Source: Erythrobacter sp. (GTDB taxonomy: Bacteria; Pseudomonadota; Alphaproteobacteria; Sphingomonadales; Sphingomonadaceae). From it: a stretch of 64,000 nucleotides of DNA. Below are positions 33,412-43,730 of the stretch, piece by piece. The notes below the pieces were generated by a model. It made no database searches and was not told the DNA's origin. It saw nothing but the letters and a program-made list of their open reading frames with translations. The DNA lies in contig JAACTC010000005.1 of NCBI GenBank assembly GCA_009993635.1, positions 496,001 to 560,000 on the forward strand, in the 5' to 3' direction. A program made the translations under genes and the position numbers. Position 1 is the first letter of the stretch. Each line of letters starts with the position of its first letter.

Positions 33412-36400
33412 TCAGGCCGCGCGGTGCAGCTTTGGGCCAGCCTTGGGTACAAGGACTATGTTCGAGAGACCCTCGATCCGGCCCAGCGTGTCCGCCAGTT
33501 TGCCGTCGACCTTGTAATCGTGCCCCAACCGCATGACGGGACGCCGGTCATCGCCCAGGTCGAGCGCGATCTGCACCTCGCCATGGCCCGGCGGCCCCGG
33601 CTGCAACGCCAGCGCCAGCTCGCCCAGCGCCGCTTCGCTTTGCACATCGAGCGTCAGCAGCATCCGCTGCCCGCCCTCGATCTGCGCCAGCGGACGGGCA
33701 CCGCGAATGGTCATGCGTGGAGGCTCGTCCGGTGAGGGCGAGTCGAGCTCCACCGTCAGCAGCACGCAGGTGCTCTCCTCCGCCCATTTGGTGAATTGCG
33801 GGACCAGACTTTCCTCGAAACAGGCGGCGCTGAACTGGCCCGATGAATCGGAGAAATCCGCGCGGATGAAGTCCTTGCCGCGCCGGGTCTGGCCACGCTT
33901 CGCGCCTTCCACCATTGCCGCAACCATGGCGCGGCCGCGCGCCTCGCCCGGCGCCCCACCGTCGGTCATCAGCGACGCATAGCTGCGCGCACCATTGGCG
34001 CTGGCAACCTCGCGAAACTGCTCGATCGGGTGGGCGGAGAAGTAGAAGCCGAAAGTATCGCGCTCCTTCGCCATGCGTTCGGCGCGCGACCAATCGTCCG
34101 CCGGTTTCATGCGGATATTCTCGTTCGCGCTGTCGTCGCTGCCGAACAGCCCTTCCTGCCCGCTAGACCTTTCGCGGATTGCGGCGTCGGCAACCGCCAG
34201 CAGCAGGTCCACATTCTGCGCCAGCTGGCCGCGATTGGGGTCCAGATGGTCGAACGCACCCGCCGCGATCAGCGCCTCCAGCTGGCGGGAATTCATCGCC
34301 CCCTTGGGCACACGGCCGCAGAAATCGTCGAGAGTCTCGAACCAGCCATGCGCTTCGCGCTCGGCGACGATGGCGTCCATCGCCTTCTCGCCGACATTGC
34401 GCAGCCCCGCGAGGCCATAGCGCACGGCATAGCCATCGTCGGTCCGCTCGACAGTGAACTCCGCTTCGGAGCGATTGATGTCGGGCGCGGCGACTTCGAT
34501 GCCGTTGCGCCGTGCATCGTCGACGAACACCGCCAGCTTCTCGGACTGGTCCATGTCGAAACACATGGCAGCGGCGTAGAATTCTTCCGGGTAGTGCGCC
34601 TTGAGCCACGCGGTCTGGTACGCGAGCAGTGCGTAGGCGGCGGCGTGCGACTTGTTGAAGCCGTAGCCTGCGAACTTGTCGATCAAGTCGAACAGGGCTG
34701 AGGCTTCATTCGCCTCGATGTCGGAGACCTTCTTGCAGCCATCGATGAACCGCTGGCGCTGCTTGTCCATCTCGGCCTGGTTCTTCTTGCCCATCGCCCG
34801 GCGCAGCAGGTCGGCATCGCCCAGTGAATAGCCCGCGAGGATCTGCGCGGCCTGCATCACCTGTTCCTGATAGACGAAGATCCCGTAGGTTTCCTCAAGG
34901 ATGCCTTCCAGTTTGGGATGCGGATATTCGATCGGCTCGATACCCGCCTTGCGCTTCCCGAACAGCGGAATGTTGTCCATCGGGCCCGGCCGATAGAGCG
35001 AGACCAGCGCGATGATATCTTCGAACTTGGTCGGCTTCACTGCGGTCAGCGTGCGCCGCATGCCTTCGGATTCCAGCTGGAACACGCCCACCGTGTCGCC
35101 GCGCTGCATCAGGTCGTAAACCGCCTGATCGTCCCACGCGAGCGTGCCCAGATCGCAGGCGATCCCGCGCCTTTCGAGCAGGTCGACCGCCTTCTGGAGG
35201 ACCGAAAGCGTTTTCAGGCCGAGGAAGTCGAACTTCACCAGCCCCGCCCCTTCGACGACCTTCATGTCGAACTGGGTGACCGGCATGTCCGATCGCGGAT
35301 CGCGGTAGAGCGGCACCAGCTCTGCCAGCGGGCGATCGCCGATGACCACACCCGCGGCATGCGTGCTGCTGTTGCGCGGCAAGCCTTCCAGCTGCATCGC
35401 AAGGTCGACCAGCGTGCGGACCTCGTTGTCGTTGCTGTATTCGGCCTTGAACTCAGCCGCCCCGTTCAGCGCGCGCGGCAGGCTCCACGGATCGGTCGGG
35501 TGGTTGGGCACCATCTTGCACAGGCGGTCGACCTGGCCGTAGCTCATGTCGAGAATGCGTCCGCAATCGCGCAGCACCGCGCGCGCCTTCATCTTGCCGA
35601 AGGTGATGATCTGGGCGACCTTGTCCGCCCCGTATTTCTCCTGGACGTAGCGGATCACTTCGCTGCGGCGGGTTTCGCAAAAGTCGATATCGAAGTCGGG
35701 CATAGAAACGCGTTCGGGATTGAGGAAGCGTTCGAACAGCAGCCCCAGCCGGATCGGATCGAGATCGGTGATTGTGAGCGACCATGCGACGAGGCTGCCC
35801 GCACCGGAGCCACGGCCCGGCCCGACGGGAATGTTGTGGTCCTTCGCCCACTTGATGAAGTCCGCAACGATCAGGAAGTAGCCCGGGAAACCCATGTTGA
35901 CGATGATGCCGACTTCCATGTCGAGCCGGTCGTAATACACCTTCAGATCTTCGTCGGAGAGGTCTTCATACAGCGAAAGCCGCTGATCCAGCCCGCGCCG
36001 TGCGTCTTCGGCCAGCATCTTCGCCTCACCTTCCAGATCGCCTGCAAGACTGGGCAGGATCGGCGCGCGCTCGGGCGGTGCGAAGGCGCAGCGGCGCGCA
36101 ATGGTCAGGGTGTTTTCCAGCGCCTCGGGCAGATCGGGAAACAGCTCCTGCATCATGGGCGCGGATTTGACGTACGCCGCCTTGGCACTGCGCGGACGAT
36201 CCTCTTCCCACAATTTCCGGCTGTTCGCGATGCACAGCATCGCATCGTGCGCCTTGTAGAAATGCGGTTCTGCAAAATTGGCCGGATTGGTCGCGACCAG
36301 CGGCAGATCGCGCGCGTAGGCGAGATCGATCAGCGCCTCTTCAGCTGCGGTCTCGGTCGGCTCGCCGCGCCGCGCCAGCTCGATATAGAGACGGTCCGGA

Positions 36401-36882
36401 AACAGCGATTCGAGCCGGTCGAGATAGCGTTCGGCATGAACTGCCTGCCCATCGGCCAGCAGACGGGTGACCGCGCCCTCGCTTGCGCCGGTCAGCGCGA
36501 TCAGGCCGTCCGTGTAGCCGTCCAGCGCATCGAAGGGGACATGGGGAATCTGCTCCAGCGGGCGGTCGAGATGCGCCGCGCTGACCAGCCGGCAAAGGTT
36601 CAGCCAGCCGGTATCGTCCTGCACGAACAGCGGCAGATGGTCGATCGCATCGCTATCGGGCCGGGCGACCCCCAGCAGCCCGCCGACGATCGGCTGGACG
36701 CCGTTCTCGATACAGGCCTGCGCGAACGGCACGCTGCCATACAGGCCGTTGCGGTCGCACATGGCGATGGCGGGAAAGCCCCGCTCGGTCGCCAGCTTGG
36801 CAATGGCTTTCGGCTCGATCGCGCCTTCGAGCATCGAGTATGCAGAGAGCACGCGCAGAGGGACGAAGGGAGCAAAAGCCAT
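33412..36882 (-). CDS. dnaE: DNA polymerase III alpha subunit
   Basis: 1156-aa replicative C-family polymerase. The N-terminal PHP domain reads FVPLRVLSAYSMLEG, where the first metal-binding His positions are replaced, so PHP nuclease activity is unlikely. The palm motif MPDFDIDFCE near residue 395 gives the catalytic Asp pair, and the fingers region includes PDIDAxx-like contacts. The tail holds HhH and OB domains (about residues 800-1100). The length is typical for alphaproteobacteria. It is flanked by non-coding DNA on both sides and is probably transcribed alone. Confidence 0.97.
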   Translation of the reverse strand: MAFAPFVPLRVLSAYSMLEGAIEPKAIAKLATERGFPAIAMCDRNGLYGSVPFAQACIENGVQPIVGGLLGVARPDSDAIDHLPLFVQDDTGWLNLCRLVSAAHLDRPLEQIPHVPFDALDGYTDGLIALTGASEGAVTRLLADGQAVHAERYLDRLESLFPDRLYIELARRGEPTETAAEEALIDLAYARDLPLVATNPANFAEPHFYKAHDAMLCIANSRKLWEEDRPRSAKAAYVKSAPMMQELFPDLPEALENTLTIARRCAFAPPERAPILPSLAGDLEGEAKMLAEDARRGLDQRLSLYEDLSDEDLKVYYDRLDMEVGIIVNMGFPGYFLIVADFIKWAKDHNIPVGPGRGSGAGSLVAWSLTITDLDPIRLGLLFERFLNPERVSMPDFDIDFCETRRSEVIRYVQEKYGADKVAQIITFGKMKARAVLRDCGRILDMSYGQVDRLCKMVPNHPTDPWSLPRALNGAAEFKAEYSNDNEVRTLVDLAMQLEGLPRNSSTHAAGVVIGDRPLAELVPLYRDPRSDMPVTQFDMKVVEGAGLVKFDFLGLKTLSVLQKAVDLLERRGIACDLGTLAWDDQAVYDLMQRGDTVGVFQLESEGMRRTLTAVKPTKFEDIIALVSLYRPGPMDNIPLFGKRKAGIEPIEYPHPKLEGILEETYGIFVYQEQVMQAAQILAGYSLGDADLLRRAMGKKNQAEMDKQRQRFIDGCKKVSDIEANEASALFDLIDKFAGYGFNKSHAAAYALLAYQTAWLKAHYPEEFYAAAMCFDMDQSEKLAVFVDDARRNGIEVAAPDINRSEAEFTVERTDDGYAVRYGLAGLRNVGEKAMDAIVAEREAHGWFETLDDFCGRVPKGAMNSRQLEALIAAGAFDHLDPNRGQLAQNVDLLLAVADAAIRERSSGQEGLFGSDDSANENIRMKPADDWSRAERMAKERDTFGFYFSAHPIEQFREVASANGARSYASLMTDGGAPGEARGRAMVAAMVEGAKRGQTRRGKDFIRADFSDSSGQFSAACFEESLVPQFTKWAEESTCVLLTVELDSPSPDEPPRMTIRGARPLAQIEGGQRMLLTLDVQSEAALGELALALQPGPPGHGEVQIALDLGDDRRPVMRLGHDYKVDGKLADTLGRIEGLSNIVLVPKAGPKLHRAA

Positions 36883-36957
36883 CGTGCCAAGCTAGCGTTC
36901 GCCACCGCCCGTTCAAGCGGGTCACGCCAGCTCCACGGGGATAAGCGGTGGACGGAT

Positions 36958-37308
36958 TCAGCCGAGCGGAGGCTCGCTACCGTCCGCCCTTGCCGCAGCG
37001 ATCTTGCGCCGTGTGTCACGCACTTGCGACCATGCGCCGTAAGCGATCAGCGTGGCGAGGAAGATCCAGACCCACACCGGAATGTCTTGCCCGAAAATAG
37101 CGAGATAGAGATAGGCCGACACGAAGAAGAACCCGGCAAGCATGGTCGGCAGGAGCGTCGAACGCCCTTCGCGCGCACGCTTCACCAGCCACGCGATGGA
37201 TGAGAGGAAGAACGGGATTGCGCCGACATAGATAGCGGCGAAGATATACGGATTGACGTTGTACTGATCGCCCAGCGCCAGAATCCAGTCGTTGATCGAT
37301 TCGAGCAT
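36958..37308 (-). CDS. Small inner-membrane protein, unassigned
   Basis: 116-aa protein with hydrophobic segments at about residues 19-40, 54-75 and 81-98, then a basic C-terminal tail (RDTRRKIAAARADG). No family is recognised. The start MLESINDW at 37308 is preferred. The frame is open to 37335, but the extra residues are atypical. Confidence 0.72.
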   Translation of the reverse strand: MLESINDWILALGDQYNVNPYIFAAIYVGAIPFFLSSIAWLVKRAREGRSTLLPTMLAGFFFVSAYLYLAIFGQDIPVWVWIFLATLIAYGAWSQVRDTRRKIAAARADGSEPPLG

Positions 37309-37457
37309 CGGCGACGCTCCCTGCTGTGCCTGCACGCGGGTTCGCCTGAGGCTGCCCGATTCCGTGCCTTACCCGTCAGCCGCGCGATGGGCGAGAGGCA
37401 AGATCGAACGAGGCAGGCCGTTGCCGACCCGCCCCGGCAGGTTCGCCATGAAGTCGG

Positions 37458-37730
37458 TCAGCCGGGAAAATCCGGCCGCGCAGCCATGGCCTCCACTTCG
37501 CCGGCGGGATACATCCGGTCGCCCAGCTTCTGGATCACGTGTTCGCGCCGCTCGTCGGGCGTCATCGCCATCATCATCTTGATCATCTCGGCAAAGGTGC
37601 CATCGTGCAGACCCTTCGCCCCGTCGAGCAGGCCCTGCCCGTCATCCTTGCGGTGGATCTCGGCCCGGTCGTCCCACGCGATGCCGCCCTCGGCCGCTTC
37701 TGCGTTATAGGTCGTGGGGTGGTCGCTCAT
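37458..37730 (-). CDS. Small hydrophilic protein, unassigned
   Basis: 90-aa acidic protein. It has a middle helix rich in Met (EMIKMMMAMTPDERREHVIQKLG), and the C-terminal PAGEVEAMAARPDFPG looks disordered. The layout suggests a small cytoplasmic helix bundle, but no family is recognised. It lies 65 bp upstream of lolD on the same strand, so the two could be separately promoted. Confidence 0.7.
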   Translation of the reverse strand: MSDHPTTYNAEAAEGGIAWDDRAEIHRKDDGQGLLDGAKGLHDGTFAEMIKMMMAMTPDERREHVIQKLGDRMYPAGEVEAMAARPDFPG

Positions 37731-37795
37731 TCTTGTTGCCTCCTGGTTTTTCTCATCAACGTTGAAAGGCGCAACCGGGTCCGCAAAGCGTGGCC

Positions 37796-38482
37796 CTATT
37801 CGAGGACGCCTTCGTGCAGGCGCACCACACGGTCCATCTTGGCAGCCAGCCGCTCGTTATGCGTGGCGACCAGCGCAGCACTGCCCTGTCCGCGCACGAG
37901 ATCGAGGAACTGCGCCAGAACCTTTTCCGATGTCGCCTCGTCCAGATTGCCGGTCGGCTCGTCCGCCAGTACCAGCTTGGGCTTGTTGGCAAGCGCGCGG
38001 GCCACGGCCACGCGCTGCTGCTCACCGCCCGAAAGCTGGCTTGGCCGATGCTCCAGCCGCGCGCCCAGCCCCAGCGCCACGAGCAGTTCCTTAGCGCGTT
38101 CCTCCGCGGTCTCGCGCGGAACGGAGCCAACCATCTGCGGCATCACCACGTTTTCGACCGCGTTGAAATCGGGCAGCAGGTGGTGGAACTGGTAAACGAA
38201 GCCCAGATGTTCGCGGCGCAGCGCGGTACGCTGTTTGCTGTCGGATTTCTCCGCCGCCTGGCCTGCAATCACGATGGTTCCGCCAAACCCACCTTCCAGC
38301 AGGCCGACCGCCTGAAGCATGGTCGATTTGCCCGAACCGGACGGGCCGAGCAGCGCCACGATCTCGCCCGGCATCACCTTCAGGTCGACGCCGCGCAGCA
38401 CGTCGATCCGCACTCCGCCCTGTTCGAAACTGCGGGTGACGCCGCGCAGTTCGACCACCGGTTGCACGCCAGCACTATTCAT
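37796..38482 (-). CDS. lolD: Lipoprotein-releasing ABC transporter ATPase
   Basis: 228-aa ATPase that powers release of lipoproteins from the inner membrane to LolA. Walker A is [13 protein letters not shown] near residue 45, the signature [15 protein letters not shown] lies near residue 145 and Walker B is [14 protein letters not shown] family-typical insert ([12 protein letters not shown]) precedes the signature. The start ATG at 38482 overlaps the permease stop by 8 nt. Confidence 0.95.
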   Translation of the reverse strand: MNSAGVQPVVELRGVTRSFEQGGVRIDVLRGVDLKVMPGEIVALLGPSGSGKSTMLQAVGLLEGGFGGTIVIAGQAAEKSDSKQRTALRREHLGFVYQFHHLLPDFNAVENVVMPQMVGSVPRETAEERAKELLVALGLGARLEHRPSQLSGGEQQRVAVARALANKPKLVLADEPTGNLDEATSEKVLAQFLDLVRGQGSAALVATHNERLAAKMDRVVRLHEGVLE

Positions 38483-39734
38483 AACGCAGCACCTGTACGG
38501 GATCGGTGTTGGCGGCCTTCAGCGCCGGATACAGCGTCGCCAGGAAGCTGAGGATCAGGGCCAGCGCGACGATGCCGAAGATCTCCCACGGGTCGGTCTT
38601 GGAAGGCAGTTCGGTCAGGAAACGGATCGAAGGATCCCACAGATCCTGCCCGGTTACCGTGCTGATGACAGCCAGGATCGGCTGCCGGAATGTCAGCACC
38701 AGCGCACCGAATGCGAGCCCGGCAACCGTGCCGATCGCCCCGACCGTAAAACCGGTGGTGACGAAGATCTTGATGATCGACTGCCGCCCAGCCCCCATCG
38801 TCCGCATGATCGCGATGTCGCGCGTCTTCGCGCGAACGAGCATGACGAGGCTGGAAAGGATGTTGAAGGCAGCCACCAGCACCATGAAGCTCAGTGCGAA
38901 GAACATCGCCACCCGCTCCACCTGCAAGGCTTCGAAGATCGAACTGTTGATCTGCTGCCATGTGCGCACGATCGCGATTCCGGCCAGCCGTTTCTCGACC
39001 GGAGCCATGATCTCGGTCACCCGCTCGGCATCTTCGGTGGTCACTTCGATCATGCCGATCGTGTCGCCGGTCAGCAGCAGCGTCTGGGCCTGCGGAATGG
39101 GCATGACGATGAACGCCCCGTCGTAATCGTACAGGCCGATTTCGAAGATCGCGCCGATTTCGTAGCCAACCTGGCGCGGCACGGTGCCGAACGGAGTCGA
39201 GCGCCCGGCGGGATTGATCACCGTGATCGTATCGCCAACCCGTGCGCCGATATTTTCCGCAAGCCGGGCACCGATCGCGACCTTGTCTGCGCCCGGTTTG
39301 ATGCTGGCCATATCGCCCATCACCACCTTGTCGGCGAATTCATCGAGATCGGCCTGCGTATTCCCGCGGACCAGCGCCGCCTCGACCCTGCCGTTGAAGG
39401 TGACCAGCAGCGGCTGCTCGATCAGCGGCGACGCCTTCACCACGCCATCCGTCTCGCGGATGTCGGTCAGCACGCTTTCCCAATTGTCCAGCCGCCCGCC
39501 ATAGGCCTGCACGATGGCGTGGCCGTTCAGGCCCACGATCTTGTCGAGCAGTTCGGCACGAAAGCCGTTCATCACGCTCATCACGATCACCAGCATCGCA
39601 ACCGACAGCATGACGACGCCGATGGAAATGCCTGCGACCAGCTTGATGAATCCCTCACCCTTTCCGGGCCAGAGATAACGCTTCGCAATCATCCATTCGA
39701 AGGGGCTGAGAAACAAGGAACTGCCTGCTTTCAT
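38475..39734 (-). CDS. Lipoprotein-releasing ABC transporter permease (LolC/LolE family)
   Basis: 419-aa MacB/FtsX-type permease. One transmembrane segment lies near residues 28-52 before a large periplasmic domain, and three more follow after residue 275 ([22 protein letters not shown], then FGALVL and [16 protein letters not shown]). It starts [21 protein letters not shown], the typical LolC/E N-terminus. Only one permease gene is present next to lolD, so the transporter may be a homodimer (LolF-like) or use a partner elsewhere. Confidence 0.93.
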   Translation of the reverse strand: MKAGSSLFLSPFEWMIAKRYLWPGKGEGFIKLVAGISIGVVMLSVAMLVIVMSVMNGFRAELLDKIVGLNGHAIVQAYGGRLDNWESVLTDIRETDGVVKASPLIEQPLLVTFNGRVEAALVRGNTQADLDEFADKVVMGDMASIKPGADKVAIGARLAENIGARVGDTITVINPAGRSTPFGTVPRQVGYEIGAIFEIGLYDYDGAFIVMPIPQAQTLLLTGDTIGMIEVTTEDAERVTEIMAPVEKRLAGIAIVRTWQQINSSIFEALQVERVAMFFALSFMVLVAAFNILSSLVMLVRAKTRDIAIMRTMGAGRQSIIKIFVTTGFTVGAIGTVAGLAFGALVLTFRQPILAVISTVTGQDLWDPSIRFLTELPSKTDPWEIFGIVALALILSFLATLYPALKAANTDPVQVLRYE

Positions 39735-39902
39735 CGTTCTTGGTGCTGCGCGTTACGGTGCCGAGCCTTGCTGTGCAATGAAAAGCGGTCTCGCTTTCAA
39801 CTGCCACGGCCCAACCCGCCGGGAGGTGGTTCAAGCCTTGTAATTCCGCTGTCACATCGCCAATGGAGCGGCGACCGGCAATGGCAACGGGCGCCCCACC
39901 CC

Positions 39903-41378
39903 ATGAACTTGCGACACCCCTTCGACGACGACGATGGCGACAGCCTGCATGAAGAATGCGGGGTGTTCGGCGCAATCAACGCCGGCACCGAGGCTGCGAC
40001 CACCACTGCGCTGGGCCTGCATGCGCTGCAGCATCGCGGTCAGGAGGCTGCCGGGATCACCAGTTTCGACGGAGCGAATTTCTATACCCGGCGTGGCCTC
40101 GGCCATGTTGCGGAGAATTTCTCCAGCGCCGAATCGATTGCGGAGCTGCCGGGTTTCATGGCCGTGGGCCATGTGCGCTATTCGACCACCGGCGGCGCGG
40201 GATTGCGCAATGTGCAGCCGCTTTACGCCGATCTGGCGAGCGGCGGCTTCGCCATCGCGCATAACGGCAATATTTCGAACGCGGGCACCCTGCGCGAGGA
40301 ACTGGTCGGCAAGGGCGCGATCTTTCAGTCGACCAGCGATACCGAGGTGATCATCCACCTCGTCGCCACCAGCCGTTACCCCACCATGCTCGACAAGCTG
40401 ACCGATGCGCTGCGGCTGGTCGAAGGCGCCTATGCGCTGATCGTCGCGACCCCGCGCGGGATGGCCGCATGCCGCGATCCACTTGGCATCCGTCCGCTAC
40501 AGATGGGGCGGATGGGCGACTCGGTGGTGTTCGCCAGCGAAACCGTCGCCTTCGATGTGGTCGGTGCGAAGTTCGAACGCGAGGTCGAGCCGGGCGAACT
40601 GATCGAGGTCGATTTCGACGGCACGATCCGATCGCACCGTCCCTTCGGCAACAACCCGGCGCGCCCGTGCATTTTCGAGCATGTCTATTTCAGCCGCCCC
40701 GATTCGATCTTCGCCGGCCGCTCGGTGTACGAAGCGCGCAAGGCAATCGGCAGCGAGCTGGCGATCGAGGCTTCGTGCGACGCCGATCTGGTGGTCCCAG
40801 TACCCGATAGCGGTGTGCCGGCTGCGATCGGCTTTGCCCAGCAATCGGGCCTGCCATTCGAACTGGGCATTATCCGCAGTCACTATGTGGGGCGCACGTT
40901 CATCCAGCCGTCCGACGGCGCGCGCCATTCGGGCGTGCGGCGCAAGCACAACGCCAATCGCGGGCTGGTCGAAGGCAAGCGGATCGTGCTGATCGATGAT
41001 TCGATCGTTCGCGGCACGACCAGCAAGAAGATCGTCGAGATGATGCGCGAAGCGGGCGCAACGGAGGTGCACTTCCGCGTCGCCAGCCCGCCTACCGCGC
41101 ACAGCTGCTATTACGGGGTCGACACCCCGGAACGCAGCGATCTGCTCGCGGCGCAGTTCGACCTGGAGCCGATGCGCGATTTCATCAAGGCAGACAGCCT
41201 CGCCTTCATCTCCATCGACGGCCTGTACCGCGCGGTCGGCCGCGAATCGCGCGACAACGCCTGTCCGCAATTCTGCGACGCCTGTTTCACCGGCGACTAT
41301 CCCACCCGGCTGACCGACGTATCGCGCCGTGAACGCGGTGCCGAACAGCTCTCTTTCCCCGTAAACAAGGTCGCCTGA
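39903..41378 (+). CDS. purF: Amidophosphoribosyltransferase
   Basis: 491-aa first committed enzyme of purine synthesis, making phosphoribosylamine from PRPP and glutamine. An 18-residue propeptide precedes the N-terminal nucleophile Cys19 in HEECGVFGAI. The PRPP site is RIVLIDDSIVRGTTSKK, near residue 365. Four C-terminal Cys (CPQFCDACF among them) fit an iron-sulfur-type enzyme like that of Bacillus. It is divergent from the lol permease gene, and the 168-bp gap should hold its promoter. The SDR gene follows 1 bp later. Confidence 0.97.
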   Translation: MNLRHPFDDDDGDSLHEECGVFGAINAGTEAATTTALGLHALQHRGQEAAGITSFDGANFYTRRGLGHVAENFSSAESIAELPGFMAVGHVRYSTTGGAGLRNVQPLYADLASGGFAIAHNGNISNAGTLREELVGKGAIFQSTSDTEVIIHLVATSRYPTMLDKLTDALRLVEGAYALIVATPRGMAACRDPLGIRPLQMGRMGDSVVFASETVAFDVVGAKFEREVEPGELIEVDFDGTIRSHRPFGNNPARPCIFEHVYFSRPDSIFAGRSVYEARKAIGSELAIEASCDADLVVPVPDSGVPAAIGFAQQSGLPFELGIIRSHYVGRTFIQPSDGARHSGVRRKHNANRGLVEGKRIVLIDDSIVRGTTSKKIVEMMREAGATEVHFRVASPPTAHSCYYGVDTPERSDLLAAQFDLEPMRDFIKADSLAFISIDGLYRAVGRESRDNACPQFCDACFTGDYPTRLTDVSRRERGAEQLSFPVNKVA

Positions 41379-41379
41379 A

Positions 41380-42093
41380 ATGACGGACGAACGGCGATTT
41401 GCAGGGCGCGTTGCGCTCGTCACCGGCGCATCGCGCGGCATTGGTGCGGCTACCGCGAAGGCGCTGGCCGCTGGTGGCGCGCATGTCATCCTGACCGCGC
41501 GGGACGATGCCGCGCTTGAGCGCGTGGAAGACGCGATCCACCAGGCTGGCGGTACCGCCACGATCGCTCCGGTCGATCTGACCGAGAGCGACGGCGTAGC
41601 CCGCCTTGCGCAGGCCATCGCCAGCCGCTGGGATGCGCTCGATTTCCTCGTCATCGGTGCGGCCTATCTGCCGATGCTGACCCCGGTGACCCAGATCGAC
41701 CCCAAACAGTTCAGCACCGCAATCACCACCAATGTCATGGCCACGCAGGCGCTGATCGCAGGGCTGCACCCCCTGCTCAAGCGCGCCGACGCCGCGCGGG
41801 TCGTGGGCCTGACCAGCAGCGTGGGCGAGACCCCCCGCGCCTACTGGGCTGCCTACGGATCGACCAAGGCCGCGTTCGACAATCTGCTGCAGTGTTACGC
41901 ACAGGAAGTCGCCAATACCGGCGCGATCCGCGTGGCGATCGTGGACCCGGGTGCCACGCGGACCGCCATGCGCGAAAAGGCCTATCCCGGCGAAGACCCG
42001 CAAACGGTCAAGCCGCCGGAAGATGTCGCGGCGCGCATCGCAGACCTGCTGGCGGAAGATTTCGAAAGCGGACACCGTATCCGGGTTGGTTAA
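41380..42093 (+). CDS. SDR-family oxidoreductase
   Basis: 237-aa short-chain dehydrogenase with the cofactor loop VTGASRGIGAATA near residue 14, catalytic Ser in LTSSVGETP and YxxxK as YGSTK, near residue 160. The substrate cannot be predicted. It begins one base after the purF stop codon, so it is probably translated from the same message. Confidence 0.93.
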   Translation: MTDERRFAGRVALVTGASRGIGAATAKALAAGGAHVILTARDDAALERVEDAIHQAGGTATIAPVDLTESDGVARLAQAIASRWDALDFLVIGAAYLPMLTPVTQIDPKQFSTAITTNVMATQALIAGLHPLLKRADAARVVGLTSSVGETPRAYWAAYGSTKAAFDNLLQCYAQEVANTGAIRVAIVDPGATRTAMREKAYPGEDPQTVKPPEDVAARIADLLAEDFESGHRIRVG

Positions 42094-42183
42094 GCGCGCT
42101 TAGCCACACCCGATTACCTCTGCGAAAGCCACCGCGCCCGACAAGTCCTGTCCCCCCTGACGGATCAAGACGAGTTGGAAATA

Positions 42184-42543
42184 ATGCAATCTTCACAAGA
42201 TGGTTATGTGCAGGCCGCGCAGGAAGACCGCTGCGCGCCACGCACCAAAATCGCCATCCCCGCACAGCTGCGCGTCAGCGGAGCGCGCGCGTTCAGGACG
42301 GTGGTACACGATCTCTCGTTTGCAGGCTTCAGCGCGTCCGCCATCGGGCGCCTGCAGCCAGAGCAGATCTGCTGGCTGACCCTGCCGGGCCTGCAATCGA
42401 TCGAGGGACGCGTCGTGTGGTGGGACCGGTCGATCGCGGGCGTCGCGTTTCACAATATGATCGACCCTATCGTGCTGGACGACCTGCTGGCGCGGTGGGC
42501 CAGCCCGCTGGGTGGCGGGGTGACCCGATCCTGCCTGATGTAG
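42184..42543 (+). CDS. PilZ domain-containing protein
   Basis: 119-aa single-domain c-di-GMP-binding-type protein. The RxxxR motif region reads DRCAPRTKIAIPAQLR, followed by the D/NxSxxG motif as VHDLSFAGFSA, and VWWDRSIAGVAF completes the barrel. The first motif has one Arg displaced, so binding affinity is uncertain. The start is ATG 42184; an upstream TTG at 42175 is less likely. It follows purF and the SDR gene in the same direction after a 90-bp gap. Confidence 0.87.
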   Translation: MQSSQDGYVQAAQEDRCAPRTKIAIPAQLRVSGARAFRTVVHDLSFAGFSASAIGRLQPEQICWLTLPGLQSIEGRVVWWDRSIAGVAFHNMIDPIVLDDLLARWASPLGGGVTRSCLM

Positions 42544-42547
42544 CCCG

Positions 42548-43729
42548 CTAGAGCGCCGCGCCGATCGCCGCGAGCAGCTTGGCCCGTTCGGCGGAGAATT
42601 CACTGCCGGTCGCGCGCGGCCAGTTGGAAACGATGGCGATCACCGCCCGGTTTTCTGGCAGGATCGTGATCGACTGGCCGAAAATGCCTTGCGCCCCGAA
42701 CGTGCCGCCGGGGTAGGTCCACCACTGGTAGCCGTAGCCATAGCCATTACCGAAATCGACCTGCGGGTAGCCAGCTTCCATGAACCAGCGATCGGGCACC
42801 ATGCCCTTCCCGCCTTCCAGCGCGAACTGGCCCACCCGCGCATAATCGCTCAGCGCGGCGGACAGGCAGCAGCCGCCGACGCTGCGGCCCGAAAGGTCGG
42901 TCTGCCAGAACAGCGGATGCGCAAAGCCTGCCGGATCGACGATCTTGCGTTTGGCATACTCGGCCAGCGTTTCGCCCACCGCATTTTCCACCAGCACGCC
43001 GATGAGATTGGTTTCGCCGGTCTTGTAGACCCACTTTTCGCCCGCCGGTGCCTCGCGCGGCAGGGTCTTCATGTACTCGACCACCTGATCCTGGCCGGGC
43101 TCTGGCGTCACGTTGAACATTTTTGCAACGTCCGAATTGGGATCGCTGTAATCCTCGTTCCACTTCACGCCCGAAGTCATCGTGGCGAGCTGTTCGACCG
43201 TCACATCGTCGTACGCGCTGCCCTTCAGCCCGGGAATGTACTGCGACACGGGATCGTTCAGGCTAGCGATGAATCCATCCTTCAACGCCGCGCCGAGCAG
43301 CGTCGAGGTAAAGCTCTTTGCGACGGAAAAGCTCGTCCACCGATCGTCCGGCCCGAAGCCCAGGCCGTAATCGACGAAGCGGACCTTGCCGTCCTGCAGC
43401 ACCATCACGCCGGCCGCATTCTGGCTGTCCATATAACCGCGGATCGCGGCCTGCACCTGCGCGGGTAGCGATTCGCCTTCCGGCAACACGCGCGCAGTGG
43501 CGGGAGGCGCCACCTCCTGACCTGGGAAGAAGGTTTCCATCGACCGGAAGCGGGCGGAGCGGGTCGCGTCGTCCCAAAACAACACCTCTGCGCCCACCAC
43601 CGGAAGCGGTTCGGTCGGCTCGCTGGCCGTAACCCCTGCCATGTCGCCCGCCGGGCTCATGGCACACCCCGCCAGAGGCAGAGCCAGGGGCAGAGCCAAT
43701 GCGCCGATCACCGAAAGAACCTTCTTCAA
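42548..43729 (-). CDS. Serine hydrolase of the beta-lactamase (class C/PBP4*) family, lipoprotein
   Basis: 393-aa envelope lipoprotein. The lipobox is LPLAGC with Cys22. The catalytic SxxK motif is SFSVAKSF near residue 133, and the second motif YKTGETN lies near residue 215. Class C proteins of this kind are often esterases or DD-peptidases and need not confer beta-lactam resistance. It begins 1 bp after the CFA synthase gene ends, so it is cotranscribed with it. Confidence 0.9.
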   Translation of the reverse strand: MKKVLSVIGALALPLALPLAGCAMSPAGDMAGVTASEPTEPLPVVGAEVLFWDDATRSARFRSMETFFPGQEVAPPATARVLPEGESLPAQVQAAIRGYMDSQNAAGVMVLQDGKVRFVDYGLGFGPDDRWTSFSVAKSFTSTLLGAALKDGFIASLNDPVSQYIPGLKGSAYDDVTVEQLATMTSGVKWNEDYSDPNSDVAKMFNVTPEPGQDQVVEYMKTLPREAPAGEKWVYKTGETNLIGVLVENAVGETLAEYAKRKIVDPAGFAHPLFWQTDLSGRSVGGCCLSAALSDYARVGQFALEGGKGMVPDRWFMEAGYPQVDFGNGYGYGYQWWTYPGGTFGAQGIFGQSITILPENRAVIAIVSNWPRATGSEFSAERAKLLAAIGAAL

Positions 43730-43730
43730 A

